Source: Punica granatum
Lineage: Eukaryota; Streptophyta; Magnoliopsida; Myrtales; Lythraceae
Assembly (NCBI RefSeq): GCF_007655135.1
Contig: NC_045128.1
Coordinates: 38,515,885-38,579,884, forward strand
Reading direction: 5' to 3'
Length of the DNA: 64,000 bases
A program made the position numbers and the translations under genes. Numbering within the stretch: the stretch's first letter is position 1; each line of letters begins with the position of its first letter. The notes beneath the pieces are model-generated. The model saw only the letters and a program-made list of their open reading frames with translations, ran no database searches and was not told the DNA's origin. Of this stretch, positions 34,362-49,000 are shown piece by piece.

Positions 34362-35056
34362 CCAGTCCCCATTTCATCTGCATAGCATACTGAAGAACTA
34401 AATCTAATTTAGCTACCAATAACTGACTGGTATAAGATTCATTTTCTGAGGTAGAGGCAATAATACGGGTTCGGTGTATGGTCTTTGTTTAAATTGTCAT
34501 CCACTTATGGTTTCGGTTTACTTGTTTCTGTAGGTACATGAGCTCATTTCTGGTGGCCTTTGTTTTTGCAATTGGAAAGGCAGCAGGCCCAAGTTTCTAA
34601 CCATACACAGATTCGCGTAGCTTTGCCTCTGTTAGTGTCTCTCTTTTCTTTGTTTCCATCAGGACCTTGCAACTCCTGAATCTCTGTTGACCTGAACGGA
34701 TAAATCTCTTCTTGTTTGTAACCTGGGAAGTTGCGATCTCATTGTCAATTTAAACCTTGAAGTGATGGAAGTGCATTGGGTGCTCGGTCAGTGTTGGCTG
34801 GGTAGATTTGTTAGTGAGTGTTCTGCAGGCTTGGCAAATATGGTCGATCAATTAGATGAACTGAACAAAGACGACGCTTGTAAATAAAGTGGCAGTTCAA
34901 ACTGCAGCCACAGGGGGTTTTATTGATTCAACTGCTCACACTTTGTACAATCATGTTCTTGTAACTGGTCATAAGTGCATCTGTACATAATGAATTACAA
35001 AAACTACACTTTAGCGTATTTACAGCAGATATACAGCATTCCATTGTGTCTTCAGC
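34362..35056. other. Convergent 3' region between ITPK and TOR
   Basis: The two genes face each other with 695 bp between stops. Candidate polyadenylation signals almost meet: AATAAA on the plus strand at 34883-34888 for ITPK and on the minus strand at 34919-34924 for TOR, so the two 3' ends may overlap. No other gene is seen. Confidence 0.4.
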
Positions 35057-37019
35057 TCACCAGAAGGGACACCACCTGAAATGAGCAGATACCCAGAGTC
35101 ATTTGAAGCTCGGAGAAATCAAGAGCATTACATTAGTTCCTGGTTCTAATTTAGGAATACAGATCCCCCAACCTTAAGTTAGTCCAGTTGAACCGGCTGT
35201 AATTTTCCCATGACTTGTGCAAAAGGATTACTCTTCTTTTAAATGTTAAAACTCAAAAAACCAACAGAAATGAGTGACGAGAAGAAACATCATACCCAAC
35301 ATAGTTCTGGCACAAATTTTCATGTGATCTAGCTTGGATAATCAACTTCTGAACTTGCAATTTAACAGATAAACCATGCTCGACTTCACGAGAATCCCCT
35401 GAGATCAAGTTGCTATGATCCATGTGATGTTGAGGAGATGAGGCGGAGACAGAGGATGTGGAGAAATCGCGGCCAGTGAGTTTATTGCTCATTCGAGCCA
35501 TCACTACCACAGCTCGCTCATTTAAGAACTCATTTGCATCACCGAGTTGATTAACGGCCTAGATCAATAGGAGAAGAAGAAAAACAAAAGGCAGTTGCTT
35601 TGGTTAAGTAACGTCTTGGAAGTCCTTAGTATTCCAACGTTTGTCAGAAATTAGAAAATGAAGCGAGAGCCGTAGCCTCTTTCCATCTGAACAAGGCAAG
35701 AGACTAAATGCATTTTCAGCACATGAAATAGAAATAGAAAAACCAGAGAAGTATTCAATACCTGAAGAAGCTCCCTTTCCCTGGCACCTCGTTGAGGCTG
35801 AGGAAGTTCCTTATTTTGAGCAGATTCCTCTGCATTAACGACAGGTGGGGCATGGGTGTTTGCGAAAGTTGCCATTTGAGGGACTTCAGTGAAGTTGAAG
35901 AGACGCCAATTTATGAGGGGATCATGGACAAAGGCCTGAATTAGGACAAAGTAGCAAGACAATCAGTTTTTGTCATTTCCTTTATTCATTTATTTATTTC
36001 TTTCCTGTTTGGCTGGAAAACTTCAGCATGCTCAAGGAAAAATCTCATGTAGTATTTTCTCTTCCGAGGAAGCTGTACCTCCATCATAGCCATGACACAT
36101 TCTTTATTTGCTCGAAGCACTTGCATAACATTTTCACATGTAGAGCGGAAGTTCCCCTCGATCCCACTGACCTCCATTGCCTTCACGAGCATTCTTGTTA
36201 AGCGGAAAGGCACCTGTGCCATCGATTAAATTATTTCACAAACTATTTCAAGTTGTAAGTGCGTCAGGTAACTATCGCATGGAAGATAATCATGACCAGG
36301 TCTAGCCAAGACTGCCGCAAGTCAAACCTACCTTTTCAGGAAACTTCTCTCGACTCATTGCAGCTTCGAAGCAGTCGCCAAAATCAATATGTAGGATCTT
36401 CCCACTGTAAGATAGCAAGTTTAGTATGATAAATAATAAAATTAACCACCAATGCAAAAATGCTTCATTAAAGATGATTTACCTGAAGCGGTGCAGCATA
36501 AGATTGCTTGGGTGTCGATCACCCAAGCCAAGTAGGTATCCTACCTGCAATAAAAATTACTCCAAAATGTTAGTCATGTAATATTTTGTCATAGTAAACC
36601 AGTATTTTCATGCAATATTTCATGTGGAAGAATCTGAAGACAAATTTATTAATGAAAAGGCAAAAAGTTACCATGCTCATGACTGCTAAACTTCTTGTAT
36701 AGTTTGTCCTCCTCTCTAACCAGATTTCAGACGTGCGGCTCTTCAACCAAAGAACCTAAGAAAAGCCATAATGTAATAAACAGAGATGCAACCCGAATGC
36801 ATAAACGGCAAGCATAATTTGAATAGCATACCCTTGCAAGGTCGTTGCCCTCTGTATTTTGCAGAGCGTACTCAAACACCTCGACTTTCGCTATCAAGGG
36901 CAGATGGTCGTAGTCTGGAGCAAAACTTAGCATATACTTATGCTCTTGATTAAGGGTAATCTGAGAAGATGCACCAATTAGGACCTAGTAAAACAGGTTT
37001 CTCTAAGAAAGTGGAAAAA

Positions 37020-37056
<37 letters not shown>

Positions 37057-40000
37057 GGGGTGTAATGAGTCATGAATTGGATAGAATTACCTTTCTGTTC
37101 TCTCTATACTCACGGATCAGCTGGTGTAATGTGTCACAATTTGGAACCCACTCAATCAGCCCACTATTTGGTGATAATGGGATCACAGAATATCTTTGAA
37201 TAGACAGATCTTTTTCAGCAGTTCTTCTGGAATTCTCCAGAAGAGTGTTGACCAATCCAAAAAGCTGACAAGAATAAAAGTCAATTTACATTTCAACACT
37301 ATTACGTACGTAATCCTCAACTATGAAGGGAAAACTCCAGAAAATTAAGGAGATTGAACCTGCATGACACGTTCATCTTGGCGTAGATCTTCATGTCCCT
37401 TCAGCAAGAAGGTGTAATCCTTACCATCGCTCCCGTGAATTGTTAATTTCCGAGGCCGTTGTTTAGAAGTTATGACGACAAGTTGGGGTGCAAATGATGC
37501 AATTGTTACCACCGGTAAATCTGGGGGGCACAAAAAAAATAAGAGGACCAGAAATATGCTTTATATCAGTCTTAATTATTCTAATTATTGTAATAAAACA
37601 AAGGATTCGCTCCGAAATGATTTTCACTTCACCTGCACGATATGTTCCGGGCACAGCAAGCTCCAAGTCGCGGCAATCCAAGAGCTCAGGAGAAACAGAC
37701 TGTTCTTGCCAAATGAATATCACGTCAACTATGAGTTATAGTTTTTGAGAGAATAAGTAAAGATAGATAAATCATATTATTCTTGCCTGAAGGTCTAGTG
37801 TTGTAAGACTTGAAAGCTGCTTGTCGATGCGTCTAAATACATGATAATAGAGATCCCATGCCTGCCCAAGATGTAATGCAAAAGCTTAAGGTCACATTTA
37901 GACATTATGTTACATGATCTGGACCCCACTGCATCTTACACCAGAAGCACACACTACTTTCTTCTTCATGAAACGAAGCACTTGGAATTAGTACCTGTGT
38001 AAGCTCAGCATCTTTTCCAGTTCTCTTGTATTTCATGCAACATTCATAGGCCTCCAATAATTCAACATGGTAAGCCTGAAATTGGAAATGGTAAATGACA
38101 CTGAGCAGGATGATGCCTCAAGGATAAACAATTTGATTACTAAAACAGGAAAGAATCAGAACCTCAATAAATGCTCTCTCTTTTATAGATATATTCTGCC
38201 TCATAGCCCCTTCCTCGAGCATCTCGTGCAGTGGTTCCAACACCTTCAACATCGCCTCAATGTTATGTTCCCCAAAATACAAGCGACTAGCTTCTTCCAA
38301 TCCCTCGTGCCACATTTCGTGCCAAAGTATGGCAACTCTGATTAGCTCCTTTGACACGAGCTGTGCCTGCAAAGACGTGACTACATATAAGATCTGCATA
38401 CCAAAGTGGATACTTCCTTTTTAATCAATAGAAGTGAGTTTCACCTGCTCGACAAGATCACCACTATGCCGCCGCACTTTGTCAACCACTTCTAGAGCTG
38501 CAGCTTTGCGTAAATTGCTAATTGATTTACATGCCACGAGAAGAGGGTACATAAGGGCCTATAAGAAAATTAATTGAAGATCTTCAGTACACTTGGAGAT
38601 ATTTTGAAGATAACTGACAGTGGGAAATGTGTCTCATAGCTCCAGCAGAAACTGCACTTTCCAGTGGACTAAAATTAAGCTCTCAACTATCTCTACCATA
38701 TTACGAATCTATATGATTTTGTTTGACTTGCTCCATCTTTCCAGTATCTTCACTCATTTTTACAAACGGTTCTAGTACAAGTACATCCTCAACATTGTCA
38801 GTCAACCCAGAATATTCGTAGGTCTTAATGGAAGACATTATATAGAGCCTACAAATCTAGCCAAGCCCAAATTTCTCACGATGAATTCCCCTAACAAATA
38901 TAAAATACTGAGCAAACTACCCGTCCTACTACAGAGGTCAGAAAGAAGAAAAAATCTCAGGAGCAGAGGAACTTTCTCTCTCTTGTTTCTGTAGATTCTC
39001 CCCCTTGAAGCTTTCTTTAATATAATTAAACCCTCTACAGATAGAAAAGATTTCAAAAAATAAATAAATAATATGAAGAAGTTGTGGAACAAAATGGCCC
39101 ATTCCTTGGGGAAGAAAATACTCCACATTAGAACATTCAGAAAACCACAACATAGTAAATCAGACCTGTGGATGGCTTTGTCCAATCCGAACCAAAAGTG
39201 ACTGAATGAGCGCTCTAACAGCACGATTGTTGGAATGAATTCTGGCAATTATTTGGGGCAATACAACAAGCCACGTGTTGATATTTACAAGTAAGAATCC
39301 TTCCTGCAATGCCCTTTGAACTTCCACAGTAGATCCATGGTTGAACCACAATGTAAGCAGACGAAGTATATCCTGAAGAAATTTGAAAGTAGCTTCTTAG
39401 TAATGTGTAAGGTAATATACTTTACGCAGTAAAATTTATCATGTTTCAGGATGCCAAATACATTCATGACCAACTTCATACTTGGTTTTCTTTACTCCTT
39501 TTGTCACAATGCTACGTGTTACTTTTATTTTTGGTAGTAAGTCACTCAAGGTTTATTCACTCAATGGGTAAATTTATTCACTTTTTTCCCAATCCATGCA
39601 ACAGGAGAACTGAAAGCATGGAGGCAGGGCTTTTTGCAATCAGAGGGAGTTGAACCGGTGTAAAGTGCTGCTAAAGGGAGAGAAGGGCTGCCACTTTGCT
39701 AACTAATAATAGATAAGCACCAGAAATAAAGTTTCACACAATTCATAAGTAAAACTCTTCACTCAGAATATCAGCAGGAGGTTTGTTTATGGAATATATC
39801 TTAGCAGTAGAATTGTTTGTGGAACTTCGCGGTATGATTCAGATCAATCCCTATCAACACGCAGTTCGCACTTGACAGTGCAAATAAGCCGTAATTTGTA
39901 CCATCAGATAATCATTTTTCACCTGTAAACTATCATCAGCGCCTTTGGCATTTGCTGCACATGAGATAGAATGGAAGTATCCAGTGACTGCTTGAACGAC

Positions 40001-43000
40001 ATACTGTGCAGCAATACTGGAATATCCTCTCAGTGTATAATGTGACATCACAGCTGTGTTGAACAATGCCCATGCATGCCATGCTTTTGTCCAACGCGGC
40101 GCACAACTGGAGGCAGCTCCGAAAGCACTAAGGATTTCTGCCAAATTGAAAATAGTTGCCCAAAAAAACAAAAAGGACGTGTTAATAACAATAAAAGAAC
40201 CTACAAGATAATGAAGAACACCGACAGAGGATACAACCCCCTATCAATGATGTTTACACTGGGGGAGAGAGGGACCAAGAAAAGGGGAATCTGTAGCCAA
40301 CGTCGTTCACTTCTCCCTCAAAATAACTACTATTAGATTTATATTTATTTATTTATTTATTTTGGCCTGGAAGTTGTAAAGTGGATGGGAGTAGCGTAAT
40401 TAGGTGTTGGGGTTGTGTATTGGAATAGCCATGAGACATAAGGTTTACAACCATAATGGCAAGCTGCAATTTTTATGAGGAGAAGAGAGCTTCATTTCCC
40501 AGTTTTGTAGCTCAGCTAATAATGATATTAAGCAAAGAAAAAAAGGAAAAACCTTTAATAGATTCTTCATCTAATCCAGGAGAAAGTGCCCACTGCCAAT
40601 TCCCAAGCTCGAGATATACACGTGCGACAAGGGGAACACTAGGATTTTTACTGCTCATTAGACCAGTAGGAGAAACTGACTGAGTCGGTACATTTGAGAG
40701 CTCCATAGCCAGATTCTACAACAGATTTTTCCATCAAGCAAAGTTAAGATCAGCCTCTGTGGACACAGATAAATCTAGGGGTTTTTACCTAAAATGACCC
40801 ATGATTTAACCGTTTTGTCAAATCTATCATATGTTTTTTTTTGTCAAATCTATCCCATGGTTTACTTTTTGCATCAAATCTATCACGACGTTATCTTTTC
40901 CGTCAACATCTAACGGCCGTGCTGACGTGGCAAGTGGAGGGATAACATCGGGATAAATTTGATGCAAAAAGTAAACCATGGGATAGATTTGACAAAAAAA
41001 AAGTATATGATAGATTTGACAGAACGGTTAAACCATGGGTCATTTTAGGTAAATTCCCCGATAAATCTATAGATACATTTAGCCAGAAGGATTATTCATG
41101 TAAATTCATTTTTACCCGCAACCGAGTAAAGGCTTCCTTTCGCTTAAGATCTTCACCAAGGGACCACTGATATTTCAAGTATGCCAGCATTACTTGTGGA
41201 GGTCCATGGTAGTGGACATTCTCATGGCATGTTTCGGGGTCAAACTGACGAGATTTTAACACAAAAGATAGAAAAATGAGATCCTTTTACCCAAACACAA
41301 AATTATGCTTGGCGGTTTCTATAAATTAGCACCATTTACCTGCAAAAGTTTAATCATGGTCGATTTAGCCTGACTAATCCGGCCATTTTTTCGACAAAGA
41401 GAAGAAAACTTAAGCCAAGTCTCAACATCTTCTGTAGGGGGAAGAACCAGTGCTCTGACAGCCAAAAGGCCTTGCCAGACCTACAAGTTTAAGCACCATG
41501 AATAAATTTAAACAAATTTTATACCCGGTAATCATTGTAAGAGAACGTTAAACATAACAGGGAAAAACACTGATAAACATTTACTTGCTCATAGGAAATC
41601 TCATTGCATGGATTTAATACAGAAGGCATGTATCATATGTAAAAAGATATATACATTATATGACCACTGCCATTCTCTCATTAAACATATATGATAAAAT
41701 CGTTGACATGCTTAAGTATCATCCTGCACTGTAATGTCCTCATCTCTCCCACACAAGTCTGGATGCTTTCATTTTTTATTTTTTTTATATATTTAACATC
41801 TGTGAAAAAGAACTATTCAATAAGTTATCTTTGCAGAAGATGGGTTGTGTCTGGGTAGAATGGTCGTATGGCTTAAGAAGAACTCAAGTGAAAATTTAAG
41901 TGGTTTTGCAGTCAACTACCTCAACATTCCTTTTTGCTCCTTTAATGCGGTCATACCACATATTGCGAATAAGGGCCCGCCTCCCCTCAGCAACAGGGTT
42001 CGCCACTGGAAGAGTACAGTAATCAATTACCTGTCATAATATAGTCATAATGTAAGTAGAGGATATGATGCTAAGGAGAGTATTTGAAACTATGTCATTC
42101 AAACCAATAATGAGCTGAAACCTCTTCTAACTCCAACAGCTGCTGGACGCGGACCATATTGATGTAAGCTCTTTCATAGCTCTCCAAAACCTAATCAGGA
42201 GCAGATTAGTCAATCAAAGAAAGGGGGAAGAACTAGTTTGAGGAATCATTCAACTATTCCTAGGTCTGCTTCCTAGGTCTGCAGTGTCTCCTTAGAAGTG
42301 TAGAAGTTCTCCACTAAGAAAACCAGAATTTTATCCAGAAACCTTATGTATGAAAGACCAGTAATCATAAGAGAAACAATTGTAAAAAGTCAAGCAGACT
42401 CACCAGAGCAGCAAGTTCAGTTGCCAAGCATTTCCTAGCTCGTTCAACATATTCACGTGCTTCATCATACTGAAACAAAGTTACAAGTCATAGACATAAA
42501 TCCACAATGAGCATCGCAAATTCGTGAGCATCTCCAAAATGTACATTACCTTCCTCATGCGGACTAAGAGAACTGCCCTAAAGAATGTACCATTACTGCT
42601 TCCATCACCACCAGCAGCATTATTTCCTAAACCTCTAAGTTTAGTATCATCACCATCATCCAGTCGATTCACATATTCTGCCATTTGATCCCACTCTCCC
42701 ATGTTCCAAGCAGCATTAGCAGCCTGATCAGCGATACAAACATAAGCATGTAACTCTCCAAAACCCAAGAAAAGATAACAGAAACAAGATAGATACTGAA
42801 GGGGCATGAAGATGCAAAGCTGATAGCATAGAAACAATAAGCTAACCATTGGTGCCATTTCCAGTCGAGCAGCAGGCTCTGCTGGGATCCAGTATTCTTT
42901 GCACAGGTTGTTCAGTTCTTCCCATCGAGCCAGTGCCGCGAGACACCTCATCCGCCCTAACAAGATTTGAACCAAGCAGAAGAAATTTAGAAATGATACG

Positions 43001-46000
43001 AGCAAATTTTTGCAAAAGAGAGTCAATTTTAACCAAAAAATTAAGCAGGGCGAACTGAGGATGCTTTGCTATGTTTAAGGATGACTAAGAACAGCAATGG
43101 AAGTAAACAATTTGTTCTGTAGTACCTACAACATAATCATCAAGTAGACAACTCATACACGGTCCAGTTGTCTAAGAGAAGAAAAGGCTGAAACCTAATA
43201 GTGTGTCGGCTAAAAGAGGAACCATGGGCTAGAATTGTAGAAAACACAGGAGTGTAATACAATTTCATCTGAGGAACATGGTAGCTTTCATCTGATCAAT
43301 GGAAGAGCACATTCAAAGAAGATACAGAATAATTGCCAGGCCAGAAAATTTCCCAGCAAAGTTGTTCCAGATGTGATATTCAAAGTGACTTCCGAGCATT
43401 AATCCACTAATATTCTTTATGTATTGCCCCATCCAATAATAATTTCTTGTCACCAAATCTTACTATCACCAAAGAACTGTTGTTCAATAAATTTACACAG
43501 AGAGATTACCTAGTGTAGCATCCAAAACCTCACTCGGACTAGTTGCTTGGGATGCCTTGAGAGTGTATGCCCTCAGAGCATCATCCCACCGCTGTAATTT
43601 CTCATACCTATCAAGGCACAAGCACCAATGAGTAGCTTGCACCTATAAATACAACCGGTCGCATTAAAGTTTTTAGGAGAATGGAATGTGAAAAGCGGTT
43701 GCAGGTTCTTGACTCACCATGATTCTTTCAATTGGACATCAAGGTTTTGCTGGGCATAGGTCAATATTCCTACTGCAGCCTTCAGAAAGAAACAGAATAG
43801 GAGTTACAGTTACGTGCTGTATCTAAGATATCAGCAGTAAACAAAAATGTGAAGCAAAGAATACCTCATGTTGGTGTAGCTGATTATTTGTGTATAAGAG
43901 CTTCGACCAGCAGTAAACAAAAAATGTGAAGCAAAGAATACCTCATGTTGGTGTAGCTGATTATTTATGTGTATAAGAGCTTCGACCACAGCAACAGGGT
44001 TAGCATCCATCTTCTTAGAGCGTGCACCTTCAAATTCCATTTCTTTGTAATGCAATGCCTTCGCAAATGCCCGAAACTGCCCACCCAAACAGAAGATAGA
44101 AGACAAGGAAATAGGTAAATAGTTCTCTAATGGTGAATATCGAAAGTGGGACCAAGACCTCAGAGAGTGACAGTGTGGGATCATATCATAGCTTATAATG
44201 CTCCGGATAGGATTTTATATGATTGATGGAGCTAAGTTATTAAACAGTTCCCATGATAAGTTTCAATGTGTACTCTTACACTAAAGAGAAGAGAAAGGAT
44301 AACTTGCACGGGTATCACTTATTAGATCAGACATCATTTAAACCCATAAATTAAAATTAACAAGGCTGTAGCAACCATACCTTTTCTGCAAGAGCGCCAA
44401 GGAGACGGATATCTATTGGAAGAGGCTTCTCATCATGTTCCATGAACTCAGCCTGCAGAATCAATAAATTCATAGCCCTATCAACATGACAGAGTGGCAT
44501 TGCATTCAGAGACATAACAACAATATTTTCCACCCTACAATCCTCTCTTTTGATATCCTCTTTCTGACAATTTTATCACGCATTTCTTTTTTGGTTCAAA
44601 ATTCACAAGAAGACAACGGCATTTTTTCAATCATTAAATAAATAAATAAATAATGTTCCTGCTTAGGATCTGAAACTTAGATCAGGACTAGAACATCATA
44701 AACAGAATGGTATACCAGGTTAAGAAGAGTTGCTAAAATTTCAGGAGGAATATTCTGAGCGGAAAATGCCATCTCTAGACTCCGAACTAATTGTTTCTGG
44801 CTAGGTTCTGTCAGTTGTGTCCAGCAGCTCACAAAACTAGCCGGAAATAATTCCCTTCCAACAAAAGGCTGCAGCAGGAAACAATTTGATCAGGCACAAC
44901 AGTCATCATGATGGAGCAAAAGGCAACTGCTAACCTCACCTGCAACTGTGCCAATCTTGCACATGTTTGTAAAGCGGGAGAAGGAGATTCTTTTAGAAGC
45001 TCAATGCTAAAGTGCCTCATCCACTCAGCCCAATCTTCCTTAGTGCTGCGTTGAGAAGCTTCGCCAGCAGCAAGAAGCCGACCGACATTGACCTTAATTA
45101 AGATTTTAGGAATGTGTTATTAACTGTCAAGGTGGACATGGGCTCAAAGCATTAATTTACTAGATGTGGTCACTGAGACTTTACCGAACGAACTCTATGC
45201 TGTCTTTGCACATCACTGCCCTCTTCAAATGGATCATTCTCCACATCATTTAAGGGATCACTGATAACTTCAGCTGGAATTCGACGACTTAGTCTTTGAG
45301 CAGCTGTACTCCCAGAAATTAGTGGTTCACATCTCTGCAAACGGCTTTGAATTTCCCCAAAATCCTTATGCTGCAAATATGTCAATACAAGCAACATTAA
45401 AAATTGAAAGAGAAGTAACAAGGAAAATACAATGTAGGAAACTAAGAGCTGATAGATACCCGTAATCTGTGTTTTATTATAAGTTTGTGTATTGATGGGA
45501 TGAAGATGGTGAAATCCTCCCCAAGGGCATGAGCGAGACAACAAAGTGCATCAACAGCGTCCTTTCGGAGCTCATCAATTTTCCTGCAATGGAAATCATC
45601 CAAGATGAACAATTTCAGGTATCAGGAAATGGAGTGGCAACTCGTTGATCCTATGAGAGATCTTTCAAATGCCAACTCAAAACTTAAGAAAGTAAACCAC
45701 AGATGATCTGACCCAAGATCACCGATAACATAAAAGGACTATAAATAGAATGAAAGGACTAATATTGAGCACCAATAGAGAGAAGTTATTTTCCTTTGAT
45801 ATCAGGACTACTTACCCATCCAAAACCAGCTTCAGATGATGCACTAGAGAAGATATATGACCCGTAACCTGCCAATATACATAATTTGCAGATAACGTGA
45901 AACAAGTACAGGAAAGAAATCTAGCAGTAGAAGAGTTCTGTTAGAAGTCAAACATTGGGCATTATGACCCAGAAAGCACGGGATATACTGACTGAACACT

Positions 46001-49000
46001 TTACTTCTCAGATAAGACCAGCGGCTAACCTGAACAAGAGGGATTAATCTAGTCAAAGTTTTGATTGCAGCACGCCTTATATCCACAGGAGCATCCTCTT
46101 TAAACAAGCGAATGAGCGCCGGAAGAAGCAGATGCATATGCTCGTCCAAGGTCCCTGCACTGGGATAAACATGATGAGAATATCTCCACATAGATCTAAC
46201 TATAAGAGTTTGAGAGAAATCATTCGTCAATGAAACATGTATAAAGCAATTAATATGCACCCAATTTTTTTTCTTCCTCCCCCAACCCCCCTTCAATTAT
46301 CAGTACACTTGAGATTTCTTCGGCAGCTTCAAATTGCAACTCCGACATCCCTCTGTCAAAATTCCTTAGGTCATTAGTTCCCTAGTTCTTGGGCTAGTTC
46401 TGGAGTTCAAAAAATTATGATAGCTGCTTCGAAGAAGAATATCTCTTTAAGAAAAAACTTAAACCCAAATTTGTCCGCTAATTTTTAGGTCTAACATGAA
46501 TTTAACAGGTAATTGTAACTTGCATAGACAGCATTAAGATGAATTTATGCAGACTGCAATATCAAAAAGTGGTTCCACATATATCATACGCTTCCCAAAC
46601 CAGATTCATTGCTTTGAATTGAATCTCATTTTTAGGCCAGGTTTATAATTTGAATACAAAAATCGAAATAGAAAGAAATGACTAACCACCAAAGACCTCG
46701 AGAGTATGGAGAATATCAAGGACATAGGTGTAATCATTGCACCGTTCAGCATCACTAAGGACTTGAATGCAACATGGGAGGATATCTGGAAGATATGTCC
46801 TAAATTCATCATTCAGGGCCAAGCAAAGCTGCTCCACTAGATGCAGGACCTGCCATTATTCGCAGCTATCAGACACCCTGAACTGGGCTGCAACATAGAG
46901 AGGAAGCCAGAAAATAGAGATACACACCGGAAAGCCCCGAGTAGGATGATTAGAAGCTGGCAAGCTCAGTGAACACCATAGTTCAGAAATTAGGGATAGC
47001 AGATCTCCTCGGTATTTACGGATATGCTGCATACACCATATGAATGTTCTATATATTATCTCCAAGTTTATTACCTTTTGCAACAAAAGTCTGCACATAA
47101 GATGAAACGGTATGTATAAATAATTTAGTCCAGAAATATACCTGACGGACAATGGAAACTAGAGTTCCAAGCTTCCACGTTATAAAGTCCTTCAGAGTAT
47201 CATCACAAGTCCTAACTGTGTGAAAGAGATCTGGCAAAACCTGTCAACAAATGCAAGAAACTCAGGATTCAATAATTAGAAGTCTGACCAATAGAATTAG
47301 TAGAATTCAAAAAATGAAGTTTACTTCAGTCTTTCAAAAAGAGATAAATAGAGCACTCCTCATCTAACAATTCAAAGTTCAGTCAAAGTAAACAGTAACC
47401 ATGATCGGGCAGCTTTGGAATCTAGTGGGGGATTAAGTAAACTAAGAGGATACTGTGTCAGATAAAAACATATGGTTGGTGGTGCTCCCTGACAAATGTG
47501 AATGATAGATATATCACTCAGCCTTTTAGAGACCATTAATATCAAAAAGCATCTTTTTGAAAGCTGTTCTATGTGGCCAAAAAAAATTAAGGAAAAAAAA
47601 AGCAGTTATATAACCCCCATTAAACCAGTTAGACAGGAATCAACAAATTTCTTTGACTCTTATTCCTTCTGAAAATATATTTTCCAGCAAATTAGAAGCA
47701 TGTGGAGGTACCGAGAAAACTGAGGCTGATGCATGCACGGCAAGAGAGTAAACAGAGTTCAGTATACAACAAAATGAGTTTTTTCCAGAATACAACAGAA
47801 TGAATATAATGCTAGATAGAAGGTAAAGCACAGTCACTAGTGGCCTAAAATAAATTGGATAAGTTACCTTTGGCAGATATGGAACGCATCCAAGACCCAT
47901 CGACTGATCTCCCCGGAACAAGAAACTTGTCAGTATGCAATATCACCAGAGGAAGGTGAAAAATAGTCTATTTTCAAATGAAGAGATATATATTCCTGAT
48001 ACCTTAAAGATGAACATAAGAGATCCAACCACTTTGTTGTGGTAACTGGCCAACGAGGGATCCCTAAGAATTCGCATGAGAGAATTTATTGCAACCTGGG
48101 TCATTCATCAAAGAATATTATGCAGTTCCTTTAATTAATGGTATCAGACACAAGGAGAATAATCAAGCAAGTTAAATCATAGACATCACAAAGATTTAGG
48201 CATGATAAACCAACAATTCCCATAAAGATTAAAGGAGCAGAAGACAGTCTGATGAAAACTGAGTATCAAGTCCCAAAGCTCCCAGTCAATGAGTTTTTGG
48301 AAGACATCTGCACCCATAGTTCCATAATCGTTCTAGACAGTCCACTTGCACCATGTTCATTTTCAAAATGTTCTGAGTTAATTCCACTGAACTGACCGGC
48401 TTTAGTCTGTCCCATAATTTTTTAACTTCAATAATCTCTATTTAATGGATTATTTTATCTAATAGAATGAAGTGGATGTTGAAGCACTGGTCAAACCCAC
48501 TGACATATAGTTCAATCAATTTGCATAAGCCCAATGAGGTCCATGGGCATGTGGAGCTGGTAGGTGTTCGTATGCAGGAACTCCATAAGAGTACCTCGTT
48601 TAGTTTCAGACAAATAGATATATAATATAATACACATACTAAAAAAAAAAAAGAGAAGTGATTTATGTATATCAGATCACAGCCTACCGTTGAGTAATAG
48701 TCTTCCGATGTTGCAAACGATGGCCATAGATCCATTGGTAGTTCATCCACTGATTGAATGTGCTGACCAGAATCACTGGCAGCACGAGTAACATCTCCAT
48801 GTGAACCAGGCAAGCTGAGTTGATTCTTCTTATGAACATGGGGATCTAGAGCGCCCATAATCCCAAGAACCTGGTTGAAGCCCAACACCAATTGGACAAT
48901 GAAAGCATATGAATTGAATATGTCGAGAACTAGAGAACTAGAGAAGTGGACAAGCGATTGACATTCATCGGTTTAACTACCTTAAGTACTTCACGCCTCG

